This document shows positions 34,462-44,235 of a DNA stretch of 64,000 nt, one piece after another. The DNA comes from an uncultured Acidobacteriaceae bacterium (GTDB taxonomy: Bacteria; Acidobacteriota; Terriglobia; Terriglobales; Acidobacteriaceae): the NCBI GenBank assembly GCA_937879855.1, contig CALFMO010000050.1, positions 1 through 64,000 of the forward strand, in the 5' to 3' direction. Under the pieces are notes generated by a model that searched no databases, was not told where the DNA came from, and was given only the letters and a program-made list of their open reading frames with translations. The stretch's first letter is position 1, and each line of letters opens with the position of its first letter. Position numbers and translations under genes: made by a program.

Positions 34462-36678
34462 TTAACGCAGGAAGGCCTCCGACAGACCACCGTCCACAGG
34501 GATGACGTGGCCGGTCGTCTTGGCACTCTGATCTCCGGCTAACCACATGATTGCTGCCGCACAATCCTGGGGAAGTATGGGGCGCTTCGTGAGAGTGCGC
34601 TGCGCATAAAAGTCGGCGAGTTTAGCACGCAGTTGCTCGGTTGACTCCGACTCTGCGAAATCAATTTTGTATTTTTGCAACGATTGGATGACGCGATCGC
34701 GAGGAAACATGGCGGAGCCGGCGACGACAGTGGCGGGAGCAATTCCATTCACACGCACATGTGGACTGAGTTTGATCGCGAGTTCACGGATCAGATGATT
34801 GAGAGCCGTTTTGCTGGTGTCGTAGGCCTCGCTGCCTTTCTTGGGCACCACGGCGTTGGCGGAACTCGTAAGCACCATCGCGGCGGGCAGTGCCTGATCC
34901 TTGAATATCCACTCCGTGTGTCGCGCAAGTAGATAATTGCCTGTGACGTTGAGCAGGAATGTCTGGGCCCACTGTGCGTCGGCGAGCTCGCCGTCAGCGC
35001 CGGGCACTGGATAGATCGCAGCAGTATTGACGACAATATCGATGCCCCCAAATTGAGAAATTGTGAAGTTCGCTGCCTCCGCCAGGGAGGCGGCGGAACT
35101 GAGATCGACACGAACGTGCGCCACAAATTCGGAGGATGAGATTGCTCTGGCTTCGTCGGCGACTTTCTTTGCCCCCTCCTGGTCAAAATCGGCCACGACT
35201 ACGTGAGCGCCTTTTGAAGCAAGCAGTAAAGTGACTTCACGGCCGATTCCGCTGGCGCCTCCAATGATGAGGGCGATCTTGCGGCTGAATTCCGCTTCCG
35301 CAGGCATGCGCTGCAGCTTGGCTTCTTCGAGCGCCCAATACTCGATGCGGAATGCTTCGGACCTGGGGAGCGCCACGTAGTTGTGGAATTGAGTGAACTG
35401 TTGCGACTGCTCGGCACGGCGGGCGTGCGGCAGCGGATGAGAGACTTCTCCCTCTTCCAAGGCGTTTGCGCCTGCCATCACGTGGATGGCGTTGATGAAG
35501 AATTCAGTGGTGATCCGCGCTTCTTTTTTGTTCTTGCCGAAACCGAACAGGCCTAAGCCCGGAACGACGACGACGGAGGGATTAGAGTCCCGCAACTTGG
35601 GAGAATCGGCGTCCGCCCACGTGTCGTAATACTTCTTATACGTGGCTCGATACTCGGCGGCCGCAGCCTGGATTCGGGCCTTGAGAACGCTGACATCCTC
35701 TTTTGCAGGATCCCAGGGAAGGAAGAGCGGGCAGACCCGTGTCCTAAGAAAATGGTCCGGGCAACTGGTTCCCAGCGAGCTCAGTTCCTTCGCCCACTTC
35801 GATCCGGCAAAGGTCAGAGCATCCTGCTCGTCGGCATAGTGGGCAACAACACGGCGATTCGAGGAAACTACGCCTCGAAGCGCGGGCAGAATCTGTGCCG
35901 CTATTTTCTTGCGATTCTGCGCCGGGGCATGCTCAACTCCGCCAAACAACGAACCCTTCTTCGACTGATGCTTCAGGATGAACTCGCCCATCTGGTCGAT
36001 GGTGTGGATGCTATTCAAATAGCAATCGCGTTGCGTCATCCCCCAAGTGAACAATCCGTGGCCTCCGAGAATCAGGCCTTCCGCTCCGGGATTGTCCTTG
36101 ACGGCTCGTTCAATCATGAGCGCTAGTTCGAATCCAGGGCGCTGCCAGGGGACCCAGACGATCTTACGGCCAAATTCTTTGTTGAACTCGTCCAGCTTTC
36201 GCTTTCCATTGGCGCTGGCGGCGAGCGCAATCGCCCAGTCAGGATGCAGATGGTCCACATGGGGAAAGGGAAGAAAGGCATGCAAAGGAGTATCGATCGA
36301 CGCCGCCACTCGATTCTCACCAAACGCCGAGAGCGCATAATAACGAACCATCTCGTCTTCGTGTTCTTCGCCGCGATAGAGCTCTTTGAGTTGTTCCAGG
36401 CGATCAAGATAAAGCAGGGCAAATCCACTCTCACGGATCGAGCCGAGATCTCCGCCACTACCCTTTACGGCTAGTACTCGGACTGCGCGACCTGTGAAGG
36501 GATCGGGAAGCTCAATCTTGGAACTGGTGTTTCCGCCGCCAAAATTGGTGATGCGTAAATCGGCTCCTAGCAGGTTCGATCGATAGCGCAGCAGGGCCAA
36601 CTGATTTCCAGCCAGCTTCTGAGCTTCGGATTCGTTCCACAAATCCTTCACGTGAGTCGTCTCTTTGATCTCAGGCAT
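34462..36678 (-). CDS. rhaD: Bifunctional rhamnulose-1-phosphate aldolase / short-chain (lactaldehyde) dehydrogenase
   Basis: 738 residues from ATG at 36678 (GGGAG upstream). The N-terminal half is a class II aldolase/adducin-like domain with zinc ligands in HAFLPFPHVDHLHPDW and GHGLFTWGMTQ. The C-terminal half is a short-chain dehydrogenase: GGASGIGREVTLLLAS, NTAAIYP, SS then YDTSKTAL (Tyr/Lys pair) and PVDGGLSEAFLR. The fusion cleaves rhamnulose-1-phosphate to DHAP and L-lactaldehyde and oxidises the aldehyde to lactate. It overlaps the end of the kinase gene by 8 bp. Confidence 0.95.
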   Translation of the reverse strand: MPEIKETTHVKDLWNESEAQKLAGNQLALLRYRSNLLGADLRITNFGGGNTSSKIELPDPFTGRAVRVLAVKGSGGDLGSIRESGFALLYLDRLEQLKELYRGEEHEDEMVRYYALSAFGENRVAASIDTPLHAFLPFPHVDHLHPDWAIALAASANGKRKLDEFNKEFGRKIVWVPWQRPGFELALMIERAVKDNPGAEGLILGGHGLFTWGMTQRDCYLNSIHTIDQMGEFILKHQSKKGSLFGGVEHAPAQNRKKIAAQILPALRGVVSSNRRVVAHYADEQDALTFAGSKWAKELSSLGTSCPDHFLRTRVCPLFLPWDPAKEDVSVLKARIQAAAAEYRATYKKYYDTWADADSPKLRDSNPSVVVVPGLGLFGFGKNKKEARITTEFFINAIHVMAGANALEEGEVSHPLPHARRAEQSQQFTQFHNYVALPRSEAFRIEYWALEEAKLQRMPAEAEFSRKIALIIGGASGIGREVTLLLASKGAHVVVADFDQEGAKKVADEARAISSSEFVAHVRVDLSSAASLAEAANFTISQFGGIDIVVNTAAIYPVPGADGELADAQWAQTFLLNVTGNYLLARHTEWIFKDQALPAAMVLTSSANAVVPKKGSEAYDTSKTALNHLIRELAIKLSPHVRVNGIAPATVVAGSAMFPRDRVIQSLQKYKIDFAESESTEQLRAKLADFYAQRTLTKRPILPQDCAAAIMWLAGDQSAKTTGHVIPVDGGLSEAFLR

Positions 36679-38158
36679 AAATGCTCCCGCAATATTGCTC
36701 AAATCGTTCGGCGTGCTGATCCCACTTGTCGGTGTCAAGCGGATCGAATACTTCGGTGGGGAAAGATCGATCCACAACGGCGCGGACTTCTTTCAGCGAG
36801 GTCGCGCCGCCCGTGGCAAGAATTTGGATCGCGACGTTCCCCAGGGCCGTGGCCTCAACCGGACCAGCGAGCACCTTTCTTCCGGTGGCGTCGGCCGTCA
36901 GTTGATTCAGCAGCCGGTTCTTCGATCCGCCGCCGATGATCCGAATCTGCCCGACGCGCTTCCCAATCACGTGTTCCAGATTTCGGAGAACAACGCGATA
37001 TTTGAAGGCAAGGCTCTCCAGAACGGCTCGCACGTAAGCGCCGGGTTCGCGTGGAACCGGCTGGTGAGTGCGATTGCAGAACTTGTCGATGGCGCCGAGC
37101 ATATCCTGAGGCCGCAAGAAAGATTCGTCGTCGGGATCGACCAGATGATGAAAGGGCGGCGCGGCAGTTGCCTGTTCAATCAATTCTCGGTAGCCATAGC
37201 TATGGCTCTGCGCCGCCCAGGAGTGCCGGCAACCCTGCAGCATCCACAGACCCATCACGTTTTTCAATAGTCTCGTGGTTCCATTTACGCCACCTTCGTT
37301 GGTGAAGTTGGCGCGCAACGCATCGGACGTAATCACCGGGGAATCCACTTCCGTGCCTAGCAGCGACCACGTTCCGGAACTCAGAAAAGCGGTGCCATCA
37401 CGAGCCGTTATGGCGGCTACCGCCGAGCCCGTGTCATGACACGCAGGAGCAATCACGACCGTGCCCGCCAGGGAAGAATGACTTGCTAGCTCTGGCCGCA
37501 GTGTCCCGACGATCGAGCCCGGCTCAACGATGGGTGCAGGCAAATGCGCCGGCAGTCCCAAGCGCTGCATCAGGCTGGTGGCCCATGAGCGCTTCATGGG
37601 ATCGACCATCTGCGTGGTCGTCGCATTCGTAAATTCGCAAACGGCATTTCCCGTCAGCCAGTAATTAAACAGATCGGGGATCGTAAGCAGATGCTTCGCC
37701 GCCGCAAGCAACTTCGGCGTCTGCCGTCGTGCGGCGACGAGTTGATAAATAGTGTTGATGGGCATGAACTGAATCCCGGTGGCGTCGTAGATCTCCTCTT
37801 TGCTGACCTCCCTCAGCACTTCCTCCATCACTCCTTCAGTCTGCCGATCGCGATAGTGATATGGGTTTTGGAGCAACTCACCGTTTTCGCCCAACAGCGC
37901 GTAGTCCACACCCCACGCGTCCACTCCAATGCCCGCCAGTTCCCCTTCGCCCAATCGCGCCAGAGCCTTCCTTACTTCGAGCCAAAGCCGGGGCGCATCC
38001 CAATGAAGAGATCCGCCGTATACGACCGGTTCGTTCGGGAAACGGTGAATCTCCTCGGTCGTAAGGATTCCCGACTGGAGATGCGCCAGAACGGTCCGCC
38101 CACTCTCGGCGCCGAAGTCGAAGGCGAGGTAGGGCTTGCCATGAATGCTTTTAGGCAT
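36671..38158 (-). CDS. rhaB: L-rhamnulokinase (FGGY family)
   Basis: 495 residues from ATG at 38158. FGGY sugar-kinase fold: YLAFDFGAESGRTVLAHLQ (phosphate-1), VDAWGVDYALLGENGEL (catalytic Asp region), HDTGSAVAAI (phosphate-2) and IRIIGGGSKNRLLNQLTADA (adenosine loop). WHDAPRL-like HWDAPRLWLEV and the rhamnose operon context fix it as rhamnulokinase. It overlaps the isomerase upstream and the aldolase gene downstream by 8 bp each, at ATGCCTAA and ATGCCTGA, so both junctions have the same architecture. Confidence 0.95.
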   Translation of the reverse strand: MPKSIHGKPYLAFDFGAESGRTVLAHLQSGILTTEEIHRFPNEPVVYGGSLHWDAPRLWLEVRKALARLGEGELAGIGVDAWGVDYALLGENGELLQNPYHYRDRQTEGVMEEVLREVSKEEIYDATGIQFMPINTIYQLVAARRQTPKLLAAAKHLLTIPDLFNYWLTGNAVCEFTNATTTQMVDPMKRSWATSLMQRLGLPAHLPAPIVEPGSIVGTLRPELASHSSLAGTVVIAPACHDTGSAVAAITARDGTAFLSSGTWSLLGTEVDSPVITSDALRANFTNEGGVNGTTRLLKNVMGLWMLQGCRHSWAAQSHSYGYRELIEQATAAPPFHHLVDPDDESFLRPQDMLGAIDKFCNRTHQPVPREPGAYVRAVLESLAFKYRVVLRNLEHVIGKRVGQIRIIGGGSKNRLLNQLTADATGRKVLAGPVEATALGNVAIQILATGGATSLKEVRAVVDRSFPTEVFDPLDTDKWDQHAERFEQYCGSIYA

Positions 38159-39341
38159 AGGAGGAAACGCTCTGTGAATTCCTGGCCGCGCGTTCCTTGG
38201 TGATGCGTTCGAGATAGCCGCTCTGGAGGAATGCCTGCATAGGATTCGCAGGCAGCCCCTTGGTACCACGCCATTCCTGAATTACCGGACGGACGTCGGT
38301 CGCGAAAGCGTCCTGAAGCAAGGACTCCGCCTTCACCAGATCACAGTTTTTCTGTGCTGTCGCAAGTTCTCGGCCATCGACCAGAGCCGCTTTGGAGAAG
38401 AGTTCCTGGGCCATGGCCACAGTCTGAATCGCCTCCTCAATCTTTCCCTTGAGGTTGTGACTCTGGTCGACCATGTAAGCAATGTCGGCTTGCTTACCGG
38501 TTTCCCACTCGAAGTTGTGAATCTCATGGAAAATCCGGAAGACCTGATACGGATCGATCGATCCGAGGGTCAAATCATCGTCAGCGTAACGGCGATCGTT
38601 AAAGTGAAAGCCTCCGAGCATGTCCTCCGAAAGCAGCCACGCCACAATTTGCTCGATATTCTGCGCCGCATAATGATGTCCGGTGTCGACCAAGACTTTC
38701 GCTTGAGGTCCGGCGGCGCGTGAGAGCAATAAGGACATACCCCAGTCGGCTATGTCGGTGTGGTAGAACGCTGGCTCAAAGGGCTTGTACTCCAGCAGAA
38801 GGCGCTGGTCGGGAGACAAGGCGCGATGCGACTCTTGCAACATCTCGGTGAACCACTGCTTGCGCTGGCGGATATTTGCTGTTCCCGGATAGTTTGAGCC
38901 GTCGGCAAACCACATGGAAATGTCCCGGCTGCGCAGGCGGTGTGCAATCTCAATACTATCTTTCGTGTGCTGCAGAGCGCGCTGGCGAACGGCCGGATCA
39001 GGATTGCCGAAAGACCCATATTTGTACTCCTGATCTTGAAATAGATTGGGATTGATCGCACCCGGGAGAACGCCATACTGACTGGAAAACTTCTTGATGT
39101 CGCCGGTACTTCGTACTCCTTCCGGGCAATCCCAAAGAACGTGCAACGCCACAGTGGGGCAGACGCCAGTGAGGAGATGCACCTGGCCGGCGTCGCTGAA
39201 CTTCTCTTCGGTCGTGGTGGCAGCGGCGGCTTGGACAAATTTCCCGAATCGCGTGCCCGTGTTAGCGAACCCCCAGGACGGCAGCTCGATGCGAAAAGAC
39301 TCGAGCGCATTGAAAATCTTCTCACTCTTGCGTGCGTCCAT
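38151..39341 (-). CDS. rhaI: L-rhamnose isomerase (RhaI type)
   Basis: 396-residue TIM-barrel isomerase. Metal-site strands include EYKPFEPAFYHTDIADWG, LVDTGHHYAAQNIEQIV and GGFHFNDRRYADDDL, and the chain has the RhaI length rather than that of E. coli RhaA. It converts L-rhamnose to L-rhamnulose in the cytoplasm. It is the first gene of the operon isomerase, kinase, aldolase/dehydrogenase, mutarotase, RhaT, all on the minus strand with overlaps or gaps under 20 bp. It is divergent from the alpha-rhamnosidase gene, with a 180-bp shared control region. No regulator gene is adjacent. Confidence 0.95.
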   Translation of the reverse strand: MDARKSEKIFNALESFRIELPSWGFANTGTRFGKFVQAAAATTTEEKFSDAGQVHLLTGVCPTVALHVLWDCPEGVRSTGDIKKFSSQYGVLPGAINPNLFQDQEYKYGSFGNPDPAVRQRALQHTKDSIEIAHRLRSRDISMWFADGSNYPGTANIRQRKQWFTEMLQESHRALSPDQRLLLEYKPFEPAFYHTDIADWGMSLLLSRAAGPQAKVLVDTGHHYAAQNIEQIVAWLLSEDMLGGFHFNDRRYADDDLTLGSIDPYQVFRIFHEIHNFEWETGKQADIAYMVDQSHNLKGKIEEAIQTVAMAQELFSKAALVDGRELATAQKNCDLVKAESLLQDAFATDVRPVIQEWRGTKGLPANPMQAFLQSGYLERITKERAARNSQSVSSYA

Positions 39342-39490
39342 AGGGGACCTCTTTCCGGAAGAAAGTTACGACCACCCGATCGCAGGGTTAACAAGCTCGA
39401 ACCACACATAAACTCGCATGCAGAACGCAGCATAACACTCTGAAAGCAAATGAGTCAGTAAGGCTCGCGCTTAGGGCTATGTTGCCAGCC

Positions 39491-39513
39491 AACCGGTTCA
39501 AAGCATATCTTTG
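39491..39513. promoter_or_regulatory. Palindromic words in the rha / alpha-rhamnosidase divergent control region
   Basis: AACCGGTT at 39491-39498 is a perfect palindrome, followed directly by CAAAG-catat-CTTTG (39499-39513). Both lie within 10-30 bp of the alpha-rhamnosidase start and about 160 bp from the isomerase start. A LacI- or DeoR-type operator is possible; the regulator itself is not in this window. Confidence 0.4.
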
Positions 39514-39521
39514 CGTGGCAT

Positions 39522-42500
39522 ATGAAGAACCTGGTCATGAGTCGATATGCCGCCTTTCCCAAATCCCGCACGGTGCAGCGTTTCAAGTGGAGCGTGATTG
39601 CCTCATTTTTCATGCTGGTGTCTGCCGCATCCGCCACGCCCGTTCGCTTGCGTTGCGAATACTTGGAAAATCCGTTAGGCCTGGACGTGGGGGCCCCGCA
39701 CTTCTCCTGGCAGAGCGACAGTACCGAGCGCAACTGGAGACAGGCCGCTTATGAGATTTTGGTGGCCAGCAGTGACGAGAGTCTGCGGGCCGGCAAAGCC
39801 GATGTCTGGGACAGCGGCAAAGTGGATTCTGAGGAGTCTGTAGGAATCGCCTACCGCGGCCCGGCGCTGGCATCGCGCAAACGATACTACTGGGACGTTC
39901 GCGTATGGGATGTGAAGGGAGAAGTCTCAGAAGCGGCCGCCGGAGCTTGGTGGGAAACGGGGCTTATGCATCCAACGGACTGGAAAGCAAAATGGATTCG
40001 CTGGAAGAATCCCGAGGATGACGCCGACCGCAAAGGAATTCGCTGGATTTGGGCACCGGGACAAGACGCGATGGCGGTGGCGCCCAATGCCGTCGCTACA
40101 TTCCGCACCAACGTCAAGCTTTCAGAAAAAGCCAAGTCGGCAGTCCTGTTCCTCGCTACTCGCGGAGACTTCGTCGTCAAAGTAAACGGTCAGGAAGTAG
40201 ATGCCAAGAGTAGATGGACGACCTTCGATCGCCGGGATATTTCGGATGATTTGATCGCGGGAAACAATTCTATTGACGTGACCGTTACTGCTCCACAGCC
40301 ACCGGAGTTCGGGCCGAACGCCGGTGCGAAAACCACGAAGGCTGCGCTGGCGGCGTTAGTAAAAATCACGCGCGCCAATGGTTCAACAATGCGCTTCCCA
40401 ACGGATCAGCATTGGAAAGTGAATCTGGAAAAAACCTCGAACTGGCAACCTGCGCAAGTCGTGGCGGATTTAAGGGACAAGCGCCTCGGCGATCCCGGAG
40501 AACTCCCGCAGCCAGCCGCGTACCTGCGGCGAACACTCGCGATATCAAAGAGCGTGCTGAGCGCCCGACTCTACGTGACCGCTCTCGGTAGTTACCGCGT
40601 ATTTCTGAATGGCAACCGCGTCGGAATCAATGTTCTGACGCCCGATTTCACCGACTATCGCAAACGAGTGCTGTATCAGGCCTACGATGTAACCAGTTTA
40701 ATAGTCAGCGGCAACAACGTTATCAGCGCTCTTCTCGGCGATGGCTGGTATGGCAGCGGCCTTACCTGGATTGGAATGCACTTCTTTCCTCCTCCGGATC
40801 GGTTCTTAGCACAACTCGAACTTGACTACACAGACGGCAGTCACGAGACGGTTGTGACCGACGAATCGTGGAAGGCGGCGGCATCGCCAATTCTTCGATC
40901 GGAGATTTACGCGGGAGAATTCTACGATGCACGCTTGGAACAGTCAGGCTGGGAGAAGCCAGGTTTCGACGATTCGAAGTGGAAGGTCGCACCAGCAGCG
41001 AATGCGCCCGCCATCGCGATTTCGAGCCAAATCACTGCGCCCGCTCGAATAATCACCACCTTGAACCCGAGGAGCGTGACTCCGATCGCGAACGGAGCCT
41101 ACGTCTTCGACATGGGGCAAAACATGGTGGGATGGGTGACTTTGAAAGTGAAAGGGGAACCCGGCACGAAAGTCCGGCTGCGATTTGCGGAAATTCTGAA
41201 TCCCGACGGAACGATTTACACCGCGAATCTGCGTAATGCAGATGCTACTGACACTTATATTTTGAAGGGCGGCGATGAGGAGACCTTTGCTCCGCATTTC
41301 ACATTCCACGGCTTTCGCTATGTCGAGGTCACGGGCTATCCGGGCGCGCCGAATCTTGATGCGATCACGGGAAACGTCGTGAGCAGCGTGAGTGGCGATC
41401 CCCTGGCCAAGCTGACTACGTCGAGCGACTTGGTCAATCGGATGTGGTCGATTGGCATCTGGGGGCAGCGGGGAAATTTCATCAGCATCCCCACCGATTG
41501 TCCGCAACGGGATGAACGCTTGGGCTGGATGGGAGACGCTGGCGTTTTCTGGCGGACCGGAAGCTACAACTTCGATATCGCGTCCTTTTCGCAGAAATTC
41601 ATTCAGGACATTGTCGACGCACAAAATCGACAAGGCGCGTTTAGCAATGTCTCGCCGAACACGCTGCCTTCGAGTGCCGATGAATCCGAAGAACCGCCTC
41701 CGTTCAGCGACAAGATTGGAGCCCCAGGCTGGGGTGATGCGGGAGTCATTGTTCCGTGGACCACTTGGGTTCAGTACGGCGACAAGGTTGTCATTGAAGA
41801 AAACTGGGATGCCATGCAGCGCTGGATGGAGTTTATCCAGAGTCGTAATCCGGATTTTCTACGCAAGAACGGCGTTGGGCCAAACTTCGCAGATTGGCTC
41901 GCTCCCGATCCGAACACGAACAAGGATCTTCTGGCGACAGCATATTGGGCCCTGATCGCTCAGATGATGTCGCAGATGGCCCACGCCGTCGGAAAAGACG
42001 CTGACGCGAAGCGCTACGACGAAGTCGTGCAGAACATTCGCGCAGCTTTTCAGAAGGCCTACATCAAAGACGATGGAGAAGTTGGAACAGGAACGCAGAC
42101 ATCTTATGTAGTCGCGCTGTACACCAGGATGGCTCCCCCAAAACTCGAACCTTCGCTAGTCGACAAGCTGGTGAAAGACATCGAGGCCCGCAACTGGCAC
42201 CTATCAACTGGATTTCTTGGAACCCCCTTCCTGCTTTTCACGCTCGCCGATCATGGACGTTCGGACGTTGCCTACCGCCTGTTGCTGAACGATACCTACC
42301 CATCCTGGGGATACATGCTGTCAAAGGGCGCGACTACGTGGTGGGAGCGCTGGAATGGGGATACCGGCGATCCGGCGATGAACTCCTACAACCATTACGC
42401 TTTCGGTTCGGTCATGGCATGGGTCTACCGTTATGCGGCGGGCATTGACACCGCGCTCGATTCACCGGGCTTTAAGGAGATCGTGATTCATCCGCACCTC

Positions 42501-42755
42501 GATGCCAGCATGACCTCGGCGCGCTTGGAATATGAATCGATCTACGGCACGATCGTCAGCGATTGGAAGGGAACTCCCGCCGGTCCGTTCGTTCTGAACG
42601 TCACGATTCCTGCCAACACCGCGGCGAAGGTTTTCTTGCCCGCGATCGCGGGAGCGCACTTGACGGAGAATGGCAGCCCGCTCAACACGCAGCCGGAAGA
42701 TGGTTCCTATGTGGTTCGAGTCGGCTCTGGAACCTATAACTTTGAAGTGAAGTGA
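39522..42755 (+). CDS. Exported GH78 alpha-L-rhamnosidase
   Basis: 1077 residues with a signal peptide (IASFFMLVSAASA, about 27-40). Domain order is that of GH78: N-terminal fibronectin/Bac_rhamnosid_N-like domains (about 45-330), a carbohydrate-binding-like region, then an (alpha/alpha)6 barrel (about 600-970). The catalytic region is DCPQRDERLGWMGDA, with the general-acid Glu in DER, and TTWWERWNGDTGD follows. A C-terminal beta sandwich ends the chain. It removes terminal alpha-L-rhamnose from plant glycosides or pectin. An alternative ATG is at 39537. Its divergent partner operon catabolises the released rhamnose. Confidence 0.95.
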   Translation: MKNLVMSRYAAFPKSRTVQRFKWSVIASFFMLVSAASATPVRLRCEYLENPLGLDVGAPHFSWQSDSTERNWRQAAYEILVASSDESLRAGKADVWDSGKVDSEESVGIAYRGPALASRKRYYWDVRVWDVKGEVSEAAAGAWWETGLMHPTDWKAKWIRWKNPEDDADRKGIRWIWAPGQDAMAVAPNAVATFRTNVKLSEKAKSAVLFLATRGDFVVKVNGQEVDAKSRWTTFDRRDISDDLIAGNNSIDVTVTAPQPPEFGPNAGAKTTKAALAALVKITRANGSTMRFPTDQHWKVNLEKTSNWQPAQVVADLRDKRLGDPGELPQPAAYLRRTLAISKSVLSARLYVTALGSYRVFLNGNRVGINVLTPDFTDYRKRVLYQAYDVTSLIVSGNNVISALLGDGWYGSGLTWIGMHFFPPPDRFLAQLELDYTDGSHETVVTDESWKAAASPILRSEIYAGEFYDARLEQSGWEKPGFDDSKWKVAPAANAPAIAISSQITAPARIITTLNPRSVTPIANGAYVFDMGQNMVGWVTLKVKGEPGTKVRLRFAEILNPDGTIYTANLRNADATDTYILKGGDEETFAPHFTFHGFRYVEVTGYPGAPNLDAITGNVVSSVSGDPLAKLTTSSDLVNRMWSIGIWGQRGNFISIPTDCPQRDERLGWMGDAGVFWRTGSYNFDIASFSQKFIQDIVDAQNRQGAFSNVSPNTLPSSADESEEPPPFSDKIGAPGWGDAGVIVPWTTWVQYGDKVVIEENWDAMQRWMEFIQSRNPDFLRKNGVGPNFADWLAPDPNTNKDLLATAYWALIAQMMSQMAHAVGKDADAKRYDEVVQNIRAAFQKAYIKDDGEVGTGTQTSYVVALYTRMAPPKLEPSLVDKLVKDIEARNWHLSTGFLGTPFLLFTLADHGRSDVAYRLLLNDTYPSWGYMLSKGATTWWERWNGDTGDPAMNSYNHYAFGSVMAWVYRYAAGIDTALDSPGFKEIVIHPHLDASMTSARLEYESIYGTIVSDWKGTPAGPFVLNVTIPANTAAKVFLPAIAGAHLTENGSPLNTQPEDGSYVVRVGSGTYNFEVK

Positions 42756-42795
42756 TCGGACGGCGGCAAGACAGTGCTAGGTTGAATCCGTGAAC

Positions 42796-44151
42796 ATGAA
42801 CCGTAGAGAGTTGATTCAGAAGGGCGCAAAATTCGTGCTCGGTGCGGCGGCGGGCAACAGTGTCCTGGGCGCGAACGCGTCGAACTCAGTTGCTCAGAGC
42901 TCAGACAAGCCGGCGTCCACAAAGAGCTTTCCTGCCAAGTTCCTGTGGGGAGCGGCGACCGCAGCTCACCAGGTCGAAGGCAATAATGTGAATAGTGATA
43001 ACTGGCTCCTCGAGTATCTGCCGCACAGCATGTACAAAGAGCCTTCCGGCGATGCCTGCGATCACTACCATTTATATGAACAAGACATCAACCTGCTGGC
43101 CGATCTCGGCTTCAACGCATACCGCTTCTCCATCGAGTGGGCGCGGATTGAACCCGAAAAGGGACACTTCTCGCGGGCCGAGCTCGAGCATTACCGCCAT
43201 ATGCTCGAAGCGTGCCATCGCCGCGGATTAACGCCACTAGTCACCTACTCGCATTTCACGCTTCCGCGCTGGTTTGCCTTCCAAGGCGCCTGGGAAAACC
43301 CAGAGTCCGTGGAGCTGTTTGCGCGTTACTGCGAAAAAGCGACTGCCCACCTGGGCGATTTGATCTCTTACGCGGCCACCTTCAACGAGCCGGATTTGCT
43401 GTACTTGTTTCGATGGCTTGCTCCGCCCGGAACGCCACCTGGTTCCAATCTTGGGGCGACCATGACGGCGCACAAGGACGAGATTCGCCAGCAACTCAAG
43501 GATCCGTTGTTCAGCAGTTTCCTTATCGGCGACGCCGAGAAGTCGCGGGAAAACATGATCGTCGCGCACACCAGGGGCAAGTCAGCGATTAAGTCGGTGA
43601 AAAGCAGTCTGCCCGTCGGACTGACTGTAGCGATCGAGGACGACCAGCCTGCAGGTCCCAACAGCCGTTTCGCCGAGAAGCAGGCAGATGTTTACGGACC
43701 CTGGATAAAGTTAGCAAAGCAGGATGACTTCATCGGAGTTCAAACCTATACGCGCCAGCGAATTGGTTTGAAAGCTCTTCCGCCTCCGGAAGGCGCGGAA
43801 CTCACCCAGGTGGGCAATGAGTTTTATCCCGAAGCGCTGGAGCACACCGTCCGGTATGCCAGCAAGGAAGCGGGAGTGCCGATCATCGTTACCGAGAATG
43901 GCGTTGCTACCGAGAACGATGCGCGACGCGTGGAGTACATTCAGGGGGCCGTCGCTGGTTTGAAACGCTGCGTCGACGATGGGGTCGACGTTCGCGGATA
44001 CATTCACTGGTCATTTCTCGACAATTTTGAATGGACCTTCGGCTACCGTCCGAAGTTTGGGCTGGTCGCAGTCGATCGTGAAACGCAAAAGCGCACCGTC
44101 AAGCCCAGCGCCACGTTGCTGGGAAAAATCGCAGTGAGCAATTCCTTGTGA
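42796..44151 (+). CDS. GH1 beta-glucosidase with Tat-type signal
   Basis: 451 residues from ATG at 42796 (GTG at 42790 is also in frame). The N-terminus NRRELIQKGAKFVLGAAAG resembles a twin-arginine signal, though only one Arg pair variant is seen. GH1 motifs follow: FLWGAATAAHQVEG, acid/base Glu in ATFNEPDLLY (about residue 196) and nucleophile Glu in IIVTENGVA (about 370), then WSFLDNFEWTFGYRPKFG. It hydrolyses beta-glucosides outside the cytoplasm. It starts 40 bp after the alpha-rhamnosidase, so the two could strip rhamnose and then glucose from rutinosides or similar flavonoid glycosides. Confidence 0.93.
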   Translation: MNRRELIQKGAKFVLGAAAGNSVLGANASNSVAQSSDKPASTKSFPAKFLWGAATAAHQVEGNNVNSDNWLLEYLPHSMYKEPSGDACDHYHLYEQDINLLADLGFNAYRFSIEWARIEPEKGHFSRAELEHYRHMLEACHRRGLTPLVTYSHFTLPRWFAFQGAWENPESVELFARYCEKATAHLGDLISYAATFNEPDLLYLFRWLAPPGTPPGSNLGATMTAHKDEIRQQLKDPLFSSFLIGDAEKSRENMIVAHTRGKSAIKSVKSSLPVGLTVAIEDDQPAGPNSRFAEKQADVYGPWIKLAKQDDFIGVQTYTRQRIGLKALPPPEGAELTQVGNEFYPEALEHTVRYASKEAGVPIIVTENGVATENDARRVEYIQGAVAGLKRCVDDGVDVRGYIHWSFLDNFEWTFGYRPKFGLVAVDRETQKRTVKPSATLLGKIAVSNSL

Positions 44152-44235
44152 CCACCAGTATTTTGGCTCACCCTAAAAACGAGAAACAGCCTTACACGAT
44201 TTGGCATCTATTTATGTCAGGCAAGGAGGTCTTCT

